DNA from: Pseudomonas viridiflava
Lineage (GTDB): Bacteria; Pseudomonadota; Gammaproteobacteria; Pseudomonadales; Pseudomonadaceae
Direction: 5' to 3'
NCBI RefSeq assembly: GCF_900583165.1
Contig: NZ_UTKY01000076.1
Coordinates: forward strand, 186,001 to 250,000
Length of the DNA: 64,000 nucleotides
Below, one piece after another: positions 55,290 through 63,602 of this stretch. The notes beneath the pieces were generated by a model. It worked only from the letters and a program-made list of their open reading frames with translations. It made no database searches and had not been told where the DNA came from. How positions within the stretch are numbered: the first letter of the stretch is position 1; each line of letters starts with the position of its first letter. The position numbers and the translations under genes are program-made.

Positions 55290-56795
55290 ATGTGTGGCAT
55301 CGTCGGTATCGTCGGTAAGTCGAACGTCAATCAGGCGCTGTATGACGCGCTAACCGTCCTCCAGCACCGCGGCCAGGACGCTGCCGGTATTGTGACCAGC
55401 CACGACGGCCGGTTATTCCTGCGCAAGGACAATGGCCTGGTACGTGACGTGTTCCATCAGCGTCACATGCAGCGCCTGGTCGGGCACATGGGCATTGGCC
55501 ATGTGCGTTACCCGACTGCCGGTAGCTCGACTTCGGCCGAAGCTCAACCGTTTTACGTCAACTCGCCTTACGGCATCACCCTGGCGCACAACGGCAACCT
55601 GACCAACGTTGAACAGCTGGCCAAGGAGATTTACGAATCTGACCTGCGCCATGTCAACACCAGTTCCGACTCGGAAGTGCTGCTCAACGTATTCGCTCAC
55701 GAGCTGGCCCAGCGCGGCAAGCTGCAGCCAACCGAAGAAGACGTGTTCGCTGCGGTGATCGACGTGCACAACCGTTGCGTTGGCGGTTATGCCGTGGTCG
55801 CGATGATCACCGGCTACGGCATCGTCGGCTTCCGTGACCCGCACGGCATTCGCCCGATCGTGTTCGGCCAGCGTCACACCGACGAAGGCGTCGAGTACAT
55901 GATCGCTTCCGAAAGCGTGTCCCTGGACGTGCTGGGCTTCACCCTGATTCGCGACCTCGCGCCGGGCGAAGCGGTGTACATCACCGAAGACGGCAAACTG
56001 CATACCCGCCAGTGCGCCGTGGCGCCGAAACTCACGCCGTGCATCTTCGAACACGTCTACCTGGCGCGTCCGGATTCGATCATCGACGGCGTTTCGGTCT
56101 ACAAGGCGCGTCTGCGCATGGGCGAAAAGCTGGCCGACAAGATCCTGCGCGAGCGTCCTGAGCACGATATCGACGTGGTCATCCCGATTCCGGATACCAG
56201 CCGTACCGCTGCGCTGGAGCTGGCCAACCACTTGGGCGTCAAGTTCCGCGAAGGCTTCGTGAAGAACCGCTACATCGGCCGTACCTTCATCATGCCGGGC
56301 CAGGCCGCGCGCAAGAAGTCGGTGCGCCAGAAGCTCAACGCCATTGAGTTGGAGTTCCGCGGCAAGAACGTGATGCTGGTGGATGACTCCATCGTGCGTG
56401 GCACCACGTGCAAGCAGATCATCCAGATGGCCCGCGAAGCCGGTGCGAAGAACGTGTACTTCTGCTCCGCAGCGCCTGCCGTGCGTTACCCGAACGTGTA
56501 CGGTATCGACATGCCGAGCGCCCACGAGCTGATCGCGCACAACCGTACTACCCAGGATGTTGCCGACCTTATTGGTGCTGATTGGCTGATCTATCAGGAC
56601 CTGCCAGACCTGATCGAAGCGGTCGGTGGCGGCAAGATCAAGATCGACCAGTTCGACTGCGCCGTGTTTGACGGCAAGTACGTGACCGGCGATGTCGACG
56701 AGGCCTACCTAAACAAGATCGAGCAGGCGCGCAATGATTCGTCGAAGATCAAGACCCAGGCGGTCAGCGCGATCATCGACCTGTACAACAACTGA
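55290..56795 (+). CDS. purF: Amidophosphoribosyltransferase
   Basis: The ATG at 55290 places cysteine second (MCGIVGIVGKSN), so the mature N-terminal Cys is the glutamine amidotransferase nucleophile; the upstream in-frame start would hide it. The 501-residue enzyme has HRGQDAAGI, GIGHVRYPTAGSS and the PRPP motif VMLVDDSIVRGTT. It makes phosphoribosylamine, the first committed step of purine synthesis. It follows cvpA and ends in an intrinsic terminator. Confidence 0.97.
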   Translation: MCGIVGIVGKSNVNQALYDALTVLQHRGQDAAGIVTSHDGRLFLRKDNGLVRDVFHQRHMQRLVGHMGIGHVRYPTAGSSTSAEAQPFYVNSPYGITLAHNGNLTNVEQLAKEIYESDLRHVNTSSDSEVLLNVFAHELAQRGKLQPTEEDVFAAVIDVHNRCVGGYAVVAMITGYGIVGFRDPHGIRPIVFGQRHTDEGVEYMIASESVSLDVLGFTLIRDLAPGEAVYITEDGKLHTRQCAVAPKLTPCIFEHVYLARPDSIIDGVSVYKARLRMGEKLADKILRERPEHDIDVVIPIPDTSRTAALELANHLGVKFREGFVKNRYIGRTFIMPGQAARKKSVRQKLNAIELEFRGKNVMLVDDSIVRGTTCKQIIQMAREAGAKNVYFCSAAPAVRYPNVYGIDMPSAHELIAHNRTTQDVADLIGADWLIYQDLPDLIEAVGGGKIKIDQFDCAVFDGKYVTGDVDEAYLNKIEQARNDSSKIKTQAVSAIIDLYNN

Positions 56796-56801
56796 GTAAA
56801 C

Positions 56802-56824
56802 ACCGGCCCTGAGGGGCCGGTTTT
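56802..56824 (+). terminator. Rho-independent terminator after purF
   Basis: ACCGGCCC-TGA-GGGGCCGGTTTT lies 7 bases after the purF stop. The T-run is short, so it may be partial. Confidence 0.8.
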
Positions 56825-56860
56825 GTATCTTAAATAAAGAATTGAGTGAGGAGTGGCAGC

Positions 56861-58072
56861 ATGAGTCAGGAATGGGATGCCGGTCGTTTGGACAGCGACC
56901 TCGATGGCGTAGCTTTCGATACCCTGGCTGTGCGTGCTGGCCAGCACCGTACGCCTGAGGGAGAGCACGGTGACCCGATGTTCTTCACCTCCAGCTATGT
57001 GTTCCGCACTGCTGCCGATGCGGCTGCGCGCTTTGCTGGCGAAGTGCCGGGTAACGTGTACTCGCGCTATACCAACCCGACTGTACGTGCGTTCGAAGAG
57101 CGTCTCGCAGCGCTGGAAGGGGCTGAGCAGGCGGTCGCCACGGCAACCGGCATGGCCGCAATCCTGGCGGTGGTAATGAGCCTGTGCAGCGCTGGCGACC
57201 ACGTGCTGGTATCGCGTAGCGTATTTGGTTCGACCATCAGCCTGTTCGAGAAGTACTTCAAGCGCTTTGGTATCGAAGTGGACTACGTGCCGCTGGCAGA
57301 CTTGTCCGGTTGGGAGGCGGCGATCAAGGCCAATACCAAGCTGCTGTTCGTCGAGTCGCCGTCCAATCCGTTGGCCGAGTTGGTGGATATCGCCGCGCTT
57401 TCCGAAGTGGCCCACGCCAAGGGCGCGATGCTGGTCGTCGACAACTGCTTCTGCACGCCTGCATTGCAACAGCCACTGAAGCTGGGCGCGGATATCGTGG
57501 TGCACTCGGCCACTAAATTCATTGATGGCCAAGGCCGTTGCATGGGCGGTGTGGTTGCCGGTCGCAGCGAGCAGATGAAAGAAGTCGTCGGCTTCCTGCG
57601 TACTGCGGGTCCGACCTTGAGCCCATTTAATGCGTGGATCTTCCTCAAGGGTCTGGAGACCCTCAACCTGCGGATGAAGGCCCACTGCGCCAATGCCCAG
57701 GCCTTGGCCGAGTGGCTGGAACAGCAGGACGGTATCGAGAAGGTGCACTACGCAGGCCTCAAGAGCCACCCGCAGCACGAGTTGGCCCAGCGCCAGCAGC
57801 GTGGTTTCGGCGCCGTGGTGAGCTTTGAGGTGAAGGGTGGCAAAGAGGGCGCCTGGCGCTTTATCGACGCTACGCGACTGATCTCCATCACCGCTAACCT
57901 GGGTGATAGCAAGACCACCATCACGCACCCGAGCACCACCTCCCACGGGCGCCTGGCGCCGCAAGAGCGTGAGGCGGCCGGTATCCGTGACAGCCTGATC
58001 CGCATTGCGGTCGGCCTGGAAGATGTCACGGACTTGCAGGCTGACCTGGCTCGCGGGCTGGCGGCCTTGTGA
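56861..58072 (+). CDS. metZ: O-succinylhomoserine sulfhydrylase
   Basis: The start at 56861 after GAGGAGTGG gives 403 residues. It is a Cys/Met-metabolism PLP enzyme with YSRYTNPTVRAFEERLAALEGAEQAVATATGMAAI and the PLP lysine in VHSATKFIDGQGRCMGG. The MetZ group uses O-succinylhomoserine and sulfide to make homocysteine directly, the route used by Pseudomonas. It sits after purF, as in P. aeruginosa. The SDR gene overlaps its end. Confidence 0.94.
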   Translation: MSQEWDAGRLDSDLDGVAFDTLAVRAGQHRTPEGEHGDPMFFTSSYVFRTAADAAARFAGEVPGNVYSRYTNPTVRAFEERLAALEGAEQAVATATGMAAILAVVMSLCSAGDHVLVSRSVFGSTISLFEKYFKRFGIEVDYVPLADLSGWEAAIKANTKLLFVESPSNPLAELVDIAALSEVAHAKGAMLVVDNCFCTPALQQPLKLGADIVVHSATKFIDGQGRCMGGVVAGRSEQMKEVVGFLRTAGPTLSPFNAWIFLKGLETLNLRMKAHCANAQALAEWLEQQDGIEKVHYAGLKSHPQHELAQRQQRGFGAVVSFEVKGGKEGAWRFIDATRLISITANLGDSKTTITHPSTTSHGRLAPQEREAAGIRDSLIRIAVGLEDVTDLQADLARGLAAL

Positions 58073-58083
58073 TCGAGTGGTCC

Positions 58084-58848
58084 ATGGAAGCCGCGGCGGC
58101 CACTAACGGGCGTGTCGCGCTGGTGACCGGCGCGGCCCGGGGCATTGGCCTTGGAATCGCCGCGTGGCTGATCAGCGAAGGCTGGCAGGTGGTGCTGACC
58201 GACCTGGACCGCGAGCGCGGCTCCAAGGTGTCCAAAGTGCTGGGCGAGAATGCCTGGTTTATCAGCATGGACGTGGCGGACGAGAAGCAGGTCGCCCAGG
58301 GCGTTGCTGAAGTGTTGGGACAATTTGGACGACTCGATGCGTTGATCTGCAACGCAGCGGTCGCTGACCCGCGCAATATCACGCTCGAAAGCCTCGACCT
58401 GGCTTACTGGAATCGAGTGATGGCGGTGAACCTCGGTGGGCCGATGTTGTTGGCCAAGCACTGTGCGCCGTACCTGCGTGCCCATGGCGGTGCGATCGTC
58501 AACCTGGCCTCGACCCGGGCGCGCCAGTCCGAACCGGACACCGAGGCCTATGCGGCGAGCAAGGGCGGCCTATTGGCTCTCACTCACGCCTTGGCGATGA
58601 GTCTTGGTCCGGAAGTGCGGGTCAATGCCGTGAGCCCCGGCTGGATCGATGCGCGTGACCCTGCTGCGCGCCGAGCCGAGCCGTTGACGGACGCCGATCA
58701 TGCCCAGCATCCGGCGGGCAGGGTAGGTACCGTGGAAGACGTGGCGGCGATGGTTGCGTGGTTGCTGTCGCGTCAGGCCGGCTTTGTCACCGGGCAAGAG
58801 TTTGTCGTGGATGGCGGCATGAACAAGAAGATGATTTACAGCGAGTAA
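58084..58848 (+). CDS. Short-chain dehydrogenase/reductase
   Basis: The 254-residue SDR has the cofactor loop VTGAARGIGLGIA, NAAVADPRN, the serine of the triad in NLASTRARQSEPD, and YAASKGGLLALTHALAM with Tyr and Lys. The ATG at 58084 is preceded by GAGTGG; a GTG at 58069 overlapping the metZ stop (GTGA) is an alternative that adds five residues. The substrate is unknown. The close link to metZ suggests a shared transcript rather than a shared pathway. Confidence 0.87.
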   Translation: MEAAAATNGRVALVTGAARGIGLGIAAWLISEGWQVVLTDLDRERGSKVSKVLGENAWFISMDVADEKQVAQGVAEVLGQFGRLDALICNAAVADPRNITLESLDLAYWNRVMAVNLGGPMLLAKHCAPYLRAHGGAIVNLASTRARQSEPDTEAYAASKGGLLALTHALAMSLGPEVRVNAVSPGWIDARDPAARRAEPLTDADHAQHPAGRVGTVEDVAAMVAWLLSRQAGFVTGQEFVVDGGMNKKMIYSE

Positions 58849-58905
58849 GGCAGGTGGCCGTCTTGAAGTTATTTTGCCTTTTTCAGAAAAACTTCAAGCA
58901 GGCTA

Positions 58906-58934
58906 TTGACTTAGGTTCGTTACCTGCGTAAATT
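58906..58934 (+). promoter_or_regulatory. Sigma-70 promoter of the tRNA-Val/Asp array
   Basis: TTGACT, a 17-base spacer and TAAATT lie 21 bases upstream of tRNA-Val(TAC), with a GC-rich discriminator after the -10 box. Confidence 0.7.
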
Positions 58935-58955
58935 TCGCGGCCTCAACGAAGCAAA

Positions 58956-59031
58956 GGGTGATTAGCTCAGCTGGGAGAGCATCTGCCTTACAAGCAGAGG
59001 GTCGGCGGTTCGATCCCGTCATCACCCACCA
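58956..59031 (+). tRNA. tRNA-Val(TAC)
   Basis: A 76-base cloverleaf with encoded CCA, acceptor GGGTGAT/ATCACCC, anticodon TAC in CTTACAAG and T-loop TTCGATC. Confidence 0.96.
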
Positions 59032-59086
59032 CTTCTTGAGAGTTTTACCTTCGGGTGAGACGCAACGTTAAAGGTTGCACCGACGC

Positions 59087-59163
59087 GCAGCGGTAGTTCA
59101 GTCGGTTAGAATACCGGCCTGTCACGCCGGGGGTCGCGGGTTCGAGTCCCGTCCGCTGCGCCA
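59087..59163 (+). tRNA. tRNA-Asp(GTC)
   Basis: A 77-base cloverleaf with encoded CCA, acceptor GCAGCGG/CCGCTGC, anticodon GTC in CTGTCACG and T-loop TTCGAGT. Confidence 0.96.
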
Positions 59164-59270
59164 TTATTTTCCAGGCCTGATTTGTCGGGTTTGAGATTGA
59201 ACAGCTAAGGCTGATCGGTCAGACGTTTAAAGACTGTTGAGGGTTTTAGGCTCAATTGGTCAAGCGATAC

Positions 59271-59347
59271 GCAGCGGTAGTTCAGTCGGTTAGAATACCG
59301 GCCTGTCACGCCGGGGGTCGCGGGTTCGAGTCCCGTCCGCTGCGCCA
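59271..59347 (+). tRNA. tRNA-Asp(GTC), second copy
   Basis: Identical over its length to the tRNA-Asp 184 bases upstream. The spacer between them is unrelated to the Val-Asp spacer. Confidence 0.96.
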
Positions 59348-59421
59348 TATCTGCCTCAAGGCCCACTGAACGCCTTGAAGCACAAAGAAAGCCACTGGCT
59401 ACTTTGATCCGATAGCAAAGA

Positions 59422-59447
59422 CCCTGGTCGAAAGACCGGGGTTTTTT
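59422..59447 (+). terminator. Rho-independent terminator of the tRNA-Val/Asp array
   Basis: CCCTGGTC-GAAA-GACCGGGG followed by TTTTTTG lies 75 bases after the last tRNA-Asp. Confidence 0.88.
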
Positions 59448-59478
59448 GTGTCTGCGATTTAGGGCGGTAGCCAGCAAT

Positions 59479-59507
59479 GTAGTGAGCGGGGCAAGCCCGC
59501 TCACTAC
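59479..59507. repeat. Single REP hairpin (GTGAGCGGG type)
   Basis: GTAGTGAGCGGGGCAAGCCCGCTCACTAC is a compact perfect stem, a GII-type arm folded on itself, between the tRNA terminator and the converging oxidoreductase gene. Confidence 0.82.
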
Positions 59508-59513
59508 GTGTGT

Positions 59514-60797
59514 TTAGAACCCCAGCTTATCCCGTAGCCCGTAATACCAAGCTCCCAACGCTGCAAACGGCGTACGCAACAATTGCCCGCCCGGGAACGG
59601 GTAGTGCGGCAGGTCGGCAAACGCATCAAAACGCTCCGCCTGCCCTCTGAGTGCCTCTGCCAGCACCTTGCCCGCCAGGTGCGTGTACGTCACGCCATGG
59701 CCGCTGCAACCCTGTGAGTAATAGATGTTGTCACCCAGGCGTCCCACCTGCGGCAAGCGCGACAGGGTCAGCAGGAAATTGCCCGTCCATGCGTAGTCAA
59801 TTTTCACATCCTTGAGCTGGGGGAAGGCCTTGAGCATCTTCGGACGGATGATCGCTTCGATATTGGCCGGGTCGCGTGCGCCGTACACCACACCGCCGCC
59901 GAAGATCAGGCGTTTGTCACTGGTGAGGCGGTAGTAGTCCAACAGGTAGTTGCAGTCTTCGACGCAGTAATCCTGTGGCAGTAATGTCTTGGCCAGTTCA
60001 TCGCACAGGGGTGCGGTGGTAATTACTTGGGTGCCGCAGGGCATCGACTTGGCGGCCAGCTCTGGAACCAGATTGCCCAAGTAGGCGTTGCCCGCGACGA
60101 TGATGAACTTAGCCCGGACCTTGCCTTCGGCGGTATGCACCACGGGGTTGGCGCCGCGCTCAATGCGCACTGCCGCAGATTGTTCGTAAATGGTGCCGCC
60201 CAATGACTCTACCGCCGCAGCTTCGCCCAGAGCGAGATTGAGCGGGTGAATATGCCCGCCGCTCATATCCAGTAGGCCGCCGACATAGTTGTCACAGGCC
60301 ACCACTTCGCGGATACGGCGTTCGTCGAGCAACTCCAGTTGCGTGTGGCCGTAGCGCTCCCACAAGCGCTTCTGGGACTCCAGGTGGCCCATGTGCTTGC
60401 TGTTGAGTGCGGCGAACACGCCGCCGTCCTTCAAGTCGCATTGAATCTGATACTTGGCGACGCGCTCGCGAATGATCCGGCCCCCTTCAAAGGCCATCTC
60501 TCCCAACAACTTTGCTTGCGTGGGGCCGACACTGCGCTCGATTACGTCGATGTCGCGGCTATAGCTATTGACGATCTGCCCGCCATTGCGGCCCGAAGCG
60601 CCAAAACCCACCTTGGCGGCTTCCAGTACGGTCACGCGAAAACCGTTTTCCAGCAGGAATAGTGCGCTTGACAGTCCGGTGTAGCCGGCACCAATCACGC
60701 ACACATCGGTTTCAACCTCGCCCTGGAGTGTTGGGCGAGGCGGCACCGAGTTTGCCGAGGCGGCGTAATACGACTGGGGGTAGGGGGTGTTCGCCAT
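59514..60797 (-). CDS. FAD-dependent oxidoreductase, PuuB/OrdL-like
   Basis: The 427-residue DAO-fold flavoprotein has the dinucleotide-binding motif DVCVIGAGYTGLSSALFLLENG near residue 30, FGASGRNGGQIVNSYS, and a C-terminal GCSGHGVTYTHLAGKVLAEAL that closes the FAD site. Its length and these segments match gamma-glutamylputrescine oxidoreductases (PuuB) and related amine oxidases. It probably oxidises a secondary or primary amine with O2. No polyamine genes flank it here, so the substrate is inferred from family only. Confidence 0.84.
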   Translation of the reverse strand: MANTPYPQSYYAASANSVPPRPTLQGEVETDVCVIGAGYTGLSSALFLLENGFRVTVLEAAKVGFGASGRNGGQIVNSYSRDIDVIERSVGPTQAKLLGEMAFEGGRIIRERVAKYQIQCDLKDGGVFAALNSKHMGHLESQKRLWERYGHTQLELLDERRIREVVACDNYVGGLLDMSGGHIHPLNLALGEAAAVESLGGTIYEQSAAVRIERGANPVVHTAEGKVRAKFIIVAGNAYLGNLVPELAAKSMPCGTQVITTAPLCDELAKTLLPQDYCVEDCNYLLDYYRLTSDKRLIFGGGVVYGARDPANIEAIIRPKMLKAFPQLKDVKIDYAWTGNFLLTLSRLPQVGRLGDNIYYSQGCSGHGVTYTHLAGKVLAEALRGQAERFDAFADLPHYPFPGGQLLRTPFAALGAWYYGLRDKLGF

Positions 60798-60940
60798 CCT
60801 GGAACCTCTGTTTTATATTTTTTACGAGTGCTCCGATCCTACCTGAGTTGAAAAATGCCTGCCAGCCACCCGAAAATGACGGGCGCACCCAGCGCAAATA
60901 AATAATTCGCATATTCATAGGGTTAGCTGCAAAAAAGATG

Positions 60941-60968
60941 TTGACACCCCTTTGGAAATCCGTAGAAT
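60941..60968 (+). promoter_or_regulatory. Sigma-70 promoter of tRNA-Val(GAC)
   Basis: TTGACA, a 16-base spacer and TAGAAT lie 13 bases upstream of the tRNA, with a GC-rich segment after the -10 box. Confidence 0.82.
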
Positions 60969-60981
60969 GCCGCCTCACAGC

Positions 60982-61058
60982 AGGCACGTAGCTCAGTTGG
61001 TTAGAGCACCACCTTGACATGGTGGGGGTCGTTGGTTCGAGTCCAATCGCGCCTACCA
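60982..61058 (+). tRNA. tRNA-Val(GAC)
   Basis: A 77-base cloverleaf with encoded CCA, anticodon GAC in CTTGACATGG and T-loop TTCGAGT. The acceptor AGGCACG pairs with CGCGCCT except at position 5, where A faces C; a G there would restore a perfect stem. Confidence 0.94.
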
Positions 61059-61087
61059 AACAAAATCCGCTCTGCTGGGCGGTCTAG

Positions 61088-61117
61088 AAGGGCTCACCGA
61101 AAGGTGGGCCCTTTTTT
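61088..61117 (+). terminator. Rho-independent terminator after tRNA-Val
   Basis: AAGGGCTCACC-GAAA-GGTGGGCCC followed by TTTTTTG lies 30 bases after the tRNA. Confidence 0.9.
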
Positions 61118-61230
61118 GTTGCCTGGGATTTGTTGCCTGAGATTTTTCCTACAGGAATAATAAAGCTTTCCTAAAGTATTGATCTGTCGGGCCGATGGTG
61201 TTGGTACTTTCTCGTCATCGGATATTTGGC

Positions 61231-61680
61231 ATGCTTGTCAACATCAGCAGTCCCGCCTCCGTCACAAGTACCCCAACCGTTGCTGCCTCGGCCGATACCA
61301 AGACCGCCGATAGCACGCAAGCAACCAGTACCACCAGCGCGAGCGGTACGACCGTCAATGCGAAGTCGGGTGCCCAGGGTGCTGGCGGCGTAGGGGGTAG
61401 CAGCGAAGCCTCATCGAGCTCATCAGAGTCCGATACGGTCAAAGAGTTGAAGAAGCAGATCGAGCAGTTGCAAAAGCAACTTCAACAGCAGCAGCAGGCG
61501 ATGCAGAAGATACAGTCCAGCGAGCAGAGCGATGACGCTAAGGCTGCAGCGCTGGCATCGGCTCAAACGCAGATCGCAGCCACCAGTGCGGCGTTGCAGA
61601 CGGCGACAGCTGCTTTGTTGCAGGCCCTCACCCAAGAGGGTGGGAGCACGTCGGGCTCAATGGTCAGCACCACTGCCTGA
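61231..61680 (+). CDS. FlxA-like coiled-coil protein
   Basis: The start at 61231 (MLVNISSPASVTSTPTVAASADT) gives 149 residues. An N-terminal half rich in Ser, Thr, Ala and Gly precedes a coiled coil (TVKELKKQIEQLQKQLQQQQQ) and an Ala/Gln helical tail, the layout of the FlxA family. FlxA is flagellar-regulon-linked in enterics but has no assigned activity. There is no signal peptide. The upstream start at 61195 adds a non-homologous leader. Confidence 0.7.
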   Translation: MLVNISSPASVTSTPTVAASADTKTADSTQATSTTSASGTTVNAKSGAQGAGGVGGSSEASSSSSESDTVKELKKQIEQLQKQLQQQQQAMQKIQSSEQSDDAKAAALASAQTQIAATSAALQTATAALLQALTQEGGSTSGSMVSTTA

Positions 61681-61703
61681 ATGTCTGGAGGGTGTTGAAG
61701 TGC

Positions 61704-63131
61704 TCAGCCGCGCTTCAACACGCTTTCGCCAGCACTTGGCGGCAGCCGAGACACGTCTACGAGCGCTAGCACGCCCATCAGCGCGACCCCGATAAATGCC
61801 ACCCGAAAATCGCCGACCTGGGCCTGCACATCATGCCCTTGCAAGGTCATCGAAGCGCGCAGCAATAGCGCAGCCACCGTCACGCCCATGCCCATGGCCA
61901 GTTGGAACGCCATACTGAACAACGCCGAGGCCTCGCTCATACGCGCCTTGGGTATGTCTGCGAAGCCGATCGAGTTGTAACAAGTGAACTGCATCGAGCG
62001 CGACAGCCCGCCCACGAACAGCACCGTCGCAATCAGGGTAAGCGGTGTCTGCATCGTGAAAAGCGCACAGGCAGCAATCGATACGACGCCGATGATGCCA
62101 TTCACCATTAACACCTTGCGAAAGCCGTAGCGCTGCATGATGGCCGTGGTAAACGGCTTCATCGCCAGGTTGCCGGCAAATACCGCCAGCACCAACAAGC
62201 CAGCATCCACCGGGGACAAACCAAACGCGACCTGAAACAACAGCGGCAGCAGAAACGGCAGTGCGCTGATGGCCAGACGAAACAGCGAGCCGCCGTAGAT
62301 GCTCACGCGGAAGGTATTGATGGACAAGGTTTGCAGTGGCAGTAGCGGGTCGGTGTAATGCCGGCAATGATGCGCGGCCCACACCGCCAGCAGTAAGCCT
62401 GCAGCAACGAGCCCCAGGCCAGGCATGAGCATCTCGCCGGCTTGGCTGCCCAGCCATTCCAGCCCGCCCAGCAGGGCTACGCAGGCGCCCGCCAGCAGCA
62501 CAAAACCTTTTGCATCGAACTTGCGCACACGCGCCTCGCGGCCTTCCGGCACCAGCCACAGCGCTGCGGCCAGCGCCAAGGCGCCGAGGGGCAGATTAAC
62601 GTAGAAGATCCACGGCCACGACGCATGGGTCACGATCAGTCCACCGGCCAATGGCCCGAGAATCGGTGCCACCAAACCAGGCCAAGTGATGATTGCGATC
62701 ATCTTCACCAAATCTTTTTTATCGGTATTACGCAGCACTGCCAGACGTCCCACGGGCACCATCAGCGCGCCACCGATGCCCTGCAGTACGCGGGCGAAGA
62801 CGAACATCTCAAGACTCTGGCTAAGCCCGCACAGCAGCGAGGCGAGGGTGAAAACGATGATTGCGCCGGCAAACACGCGACGCGCACCGAATCGATCGGC
62901 GACCCAACTGGACAGCGGTATGAAGATCGCTACGGCGAGGATGTAGGCGGTGATGCCGATGTTCATGTCCACCGGGGTGACCCCGAACGCGGTGGCCATC
63001 GTCGGCAGTGCTGTGGCGATGACCGTGGCGTCGAGGTTTTCCATGAAGAAGGTCACGGCGACCACGAGCGCGATCAGGCGGGTTTGCAGGCTGAGGGTAG
63101 TATCTGGAATAGGGGTGGCGGGAGAAGTCAC
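61704..63131 (-). CDS. MFS multidrug exporter, DHA2 (EmrB/QacA) type
   Basis: The 475-residue membrane protein has about fourteen hydrophobic segments, the DHA2 N-terminal ENLDATVIATALPTMATAF, motif A LSSWVADRFGARRVFAG and motif C-like GPLAGGLIVTHASWPWIFYVNLP. It probably exports hydrophobic drugs with protons. No membrane-fusion protein or regulator is adjacent, so it acts alone or with partners elsewhere. The 24-base gap to the converging FlxA-like gene is short. Confidence 0.9.
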   Translation of the reverse strand: MTSPATPIPDTTLSLQTRLIALVVAVTFFMENLDATVIATALPTMATAFGVTPVDMNIGITAYILAVAIFIPLSSWVADRFGARRVFAGAIIVFTLASLLCGLSQSLEMFVFARVLQGIGGALMVPVGRLAVLRNTDKKDLVKMIAIITWPGLVAPILGPLAGGLIVTHASWPWIFYVNLPLGALALAAALWLVPEGREARVRKFDAKGFVLLAGACVALLGGLEWLGSQAGEMLMPGLGLVAAGLLLAVWAAHHCRHYTDPLLPLQTLSINTFRVSIYGGSLFRLAISALPFLLPLLFQVAFGLSPVDAGLLVLAVFAGNLAMKPFTTAIMQRYGFRKVLMVNGIIGVVSIAACALFTMQTPLTLIATVLFVGGLSRSMQFTCYNSIGFADIPKARMSEASALFSMAFQLAMGMGVTVAALLLRASMTLQGHDVQAQVGDFRVAFIGVALMGVLALVDVSRLPPSAGESVLKRG

Positions 63132-63602
63132 CGGTGCTGCCTCTTGATCAGTGAAGATTGACCATACCGGGCGTTCGTCTCAGCCGCCACCGCCATACCC
63201 GATCAGTTTTACTTGGCTTTGGCGCTCTTGATATCGCCAATCATCTGCTTGGCAATCGCCTGGACCTGTTTCTACGTCATTGCCGAGGCCACACCTTCTT
63301 GCAAAGAAGAGAGAGGCATACACCCGATAAGAGGGCGGCGTTACCTGTGTGAATCCCTCAGCGCCTGACCACACCTTGTTACACAGCATGTTCAATTGCC
63401 CACAATATTTATTGGTTTGCAGCAACAATTTTTCTTGTTGGACACCTCCCGCCCCAGGCAGCAAAGTTGCCGCCACCGACGCTCGACCTTCCAGGTCAAC
63501 AATAAAAAACCGAGCCGACTGCACGCCACATTCTTGCTGTGAGCTCTTTGTTCACATCCTGCTGTAATGGCGCCGCAGCGCGCACTTAAGGACCTCACCG
63601 TC
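63132..63602. other. Intergenic region with a possible gene-tail relic
   Basis: The 471 bases between the divergent DHA2 exporter and DUF969 gene hold no supported gene. On the minus strand near 63207-63265 a frame reads AIAKQMIGDIKSAKAK then a stop, which looks like the tail of a lost small protein. No terminator was recognised. Confidence 0.4.

Noticed and set aside
59205..59504. Minus-strand frame across the second tRNA-Asp gene
   Set aside because: It runs through a tRNA and terminator, so it cannot be a real coding sequence.
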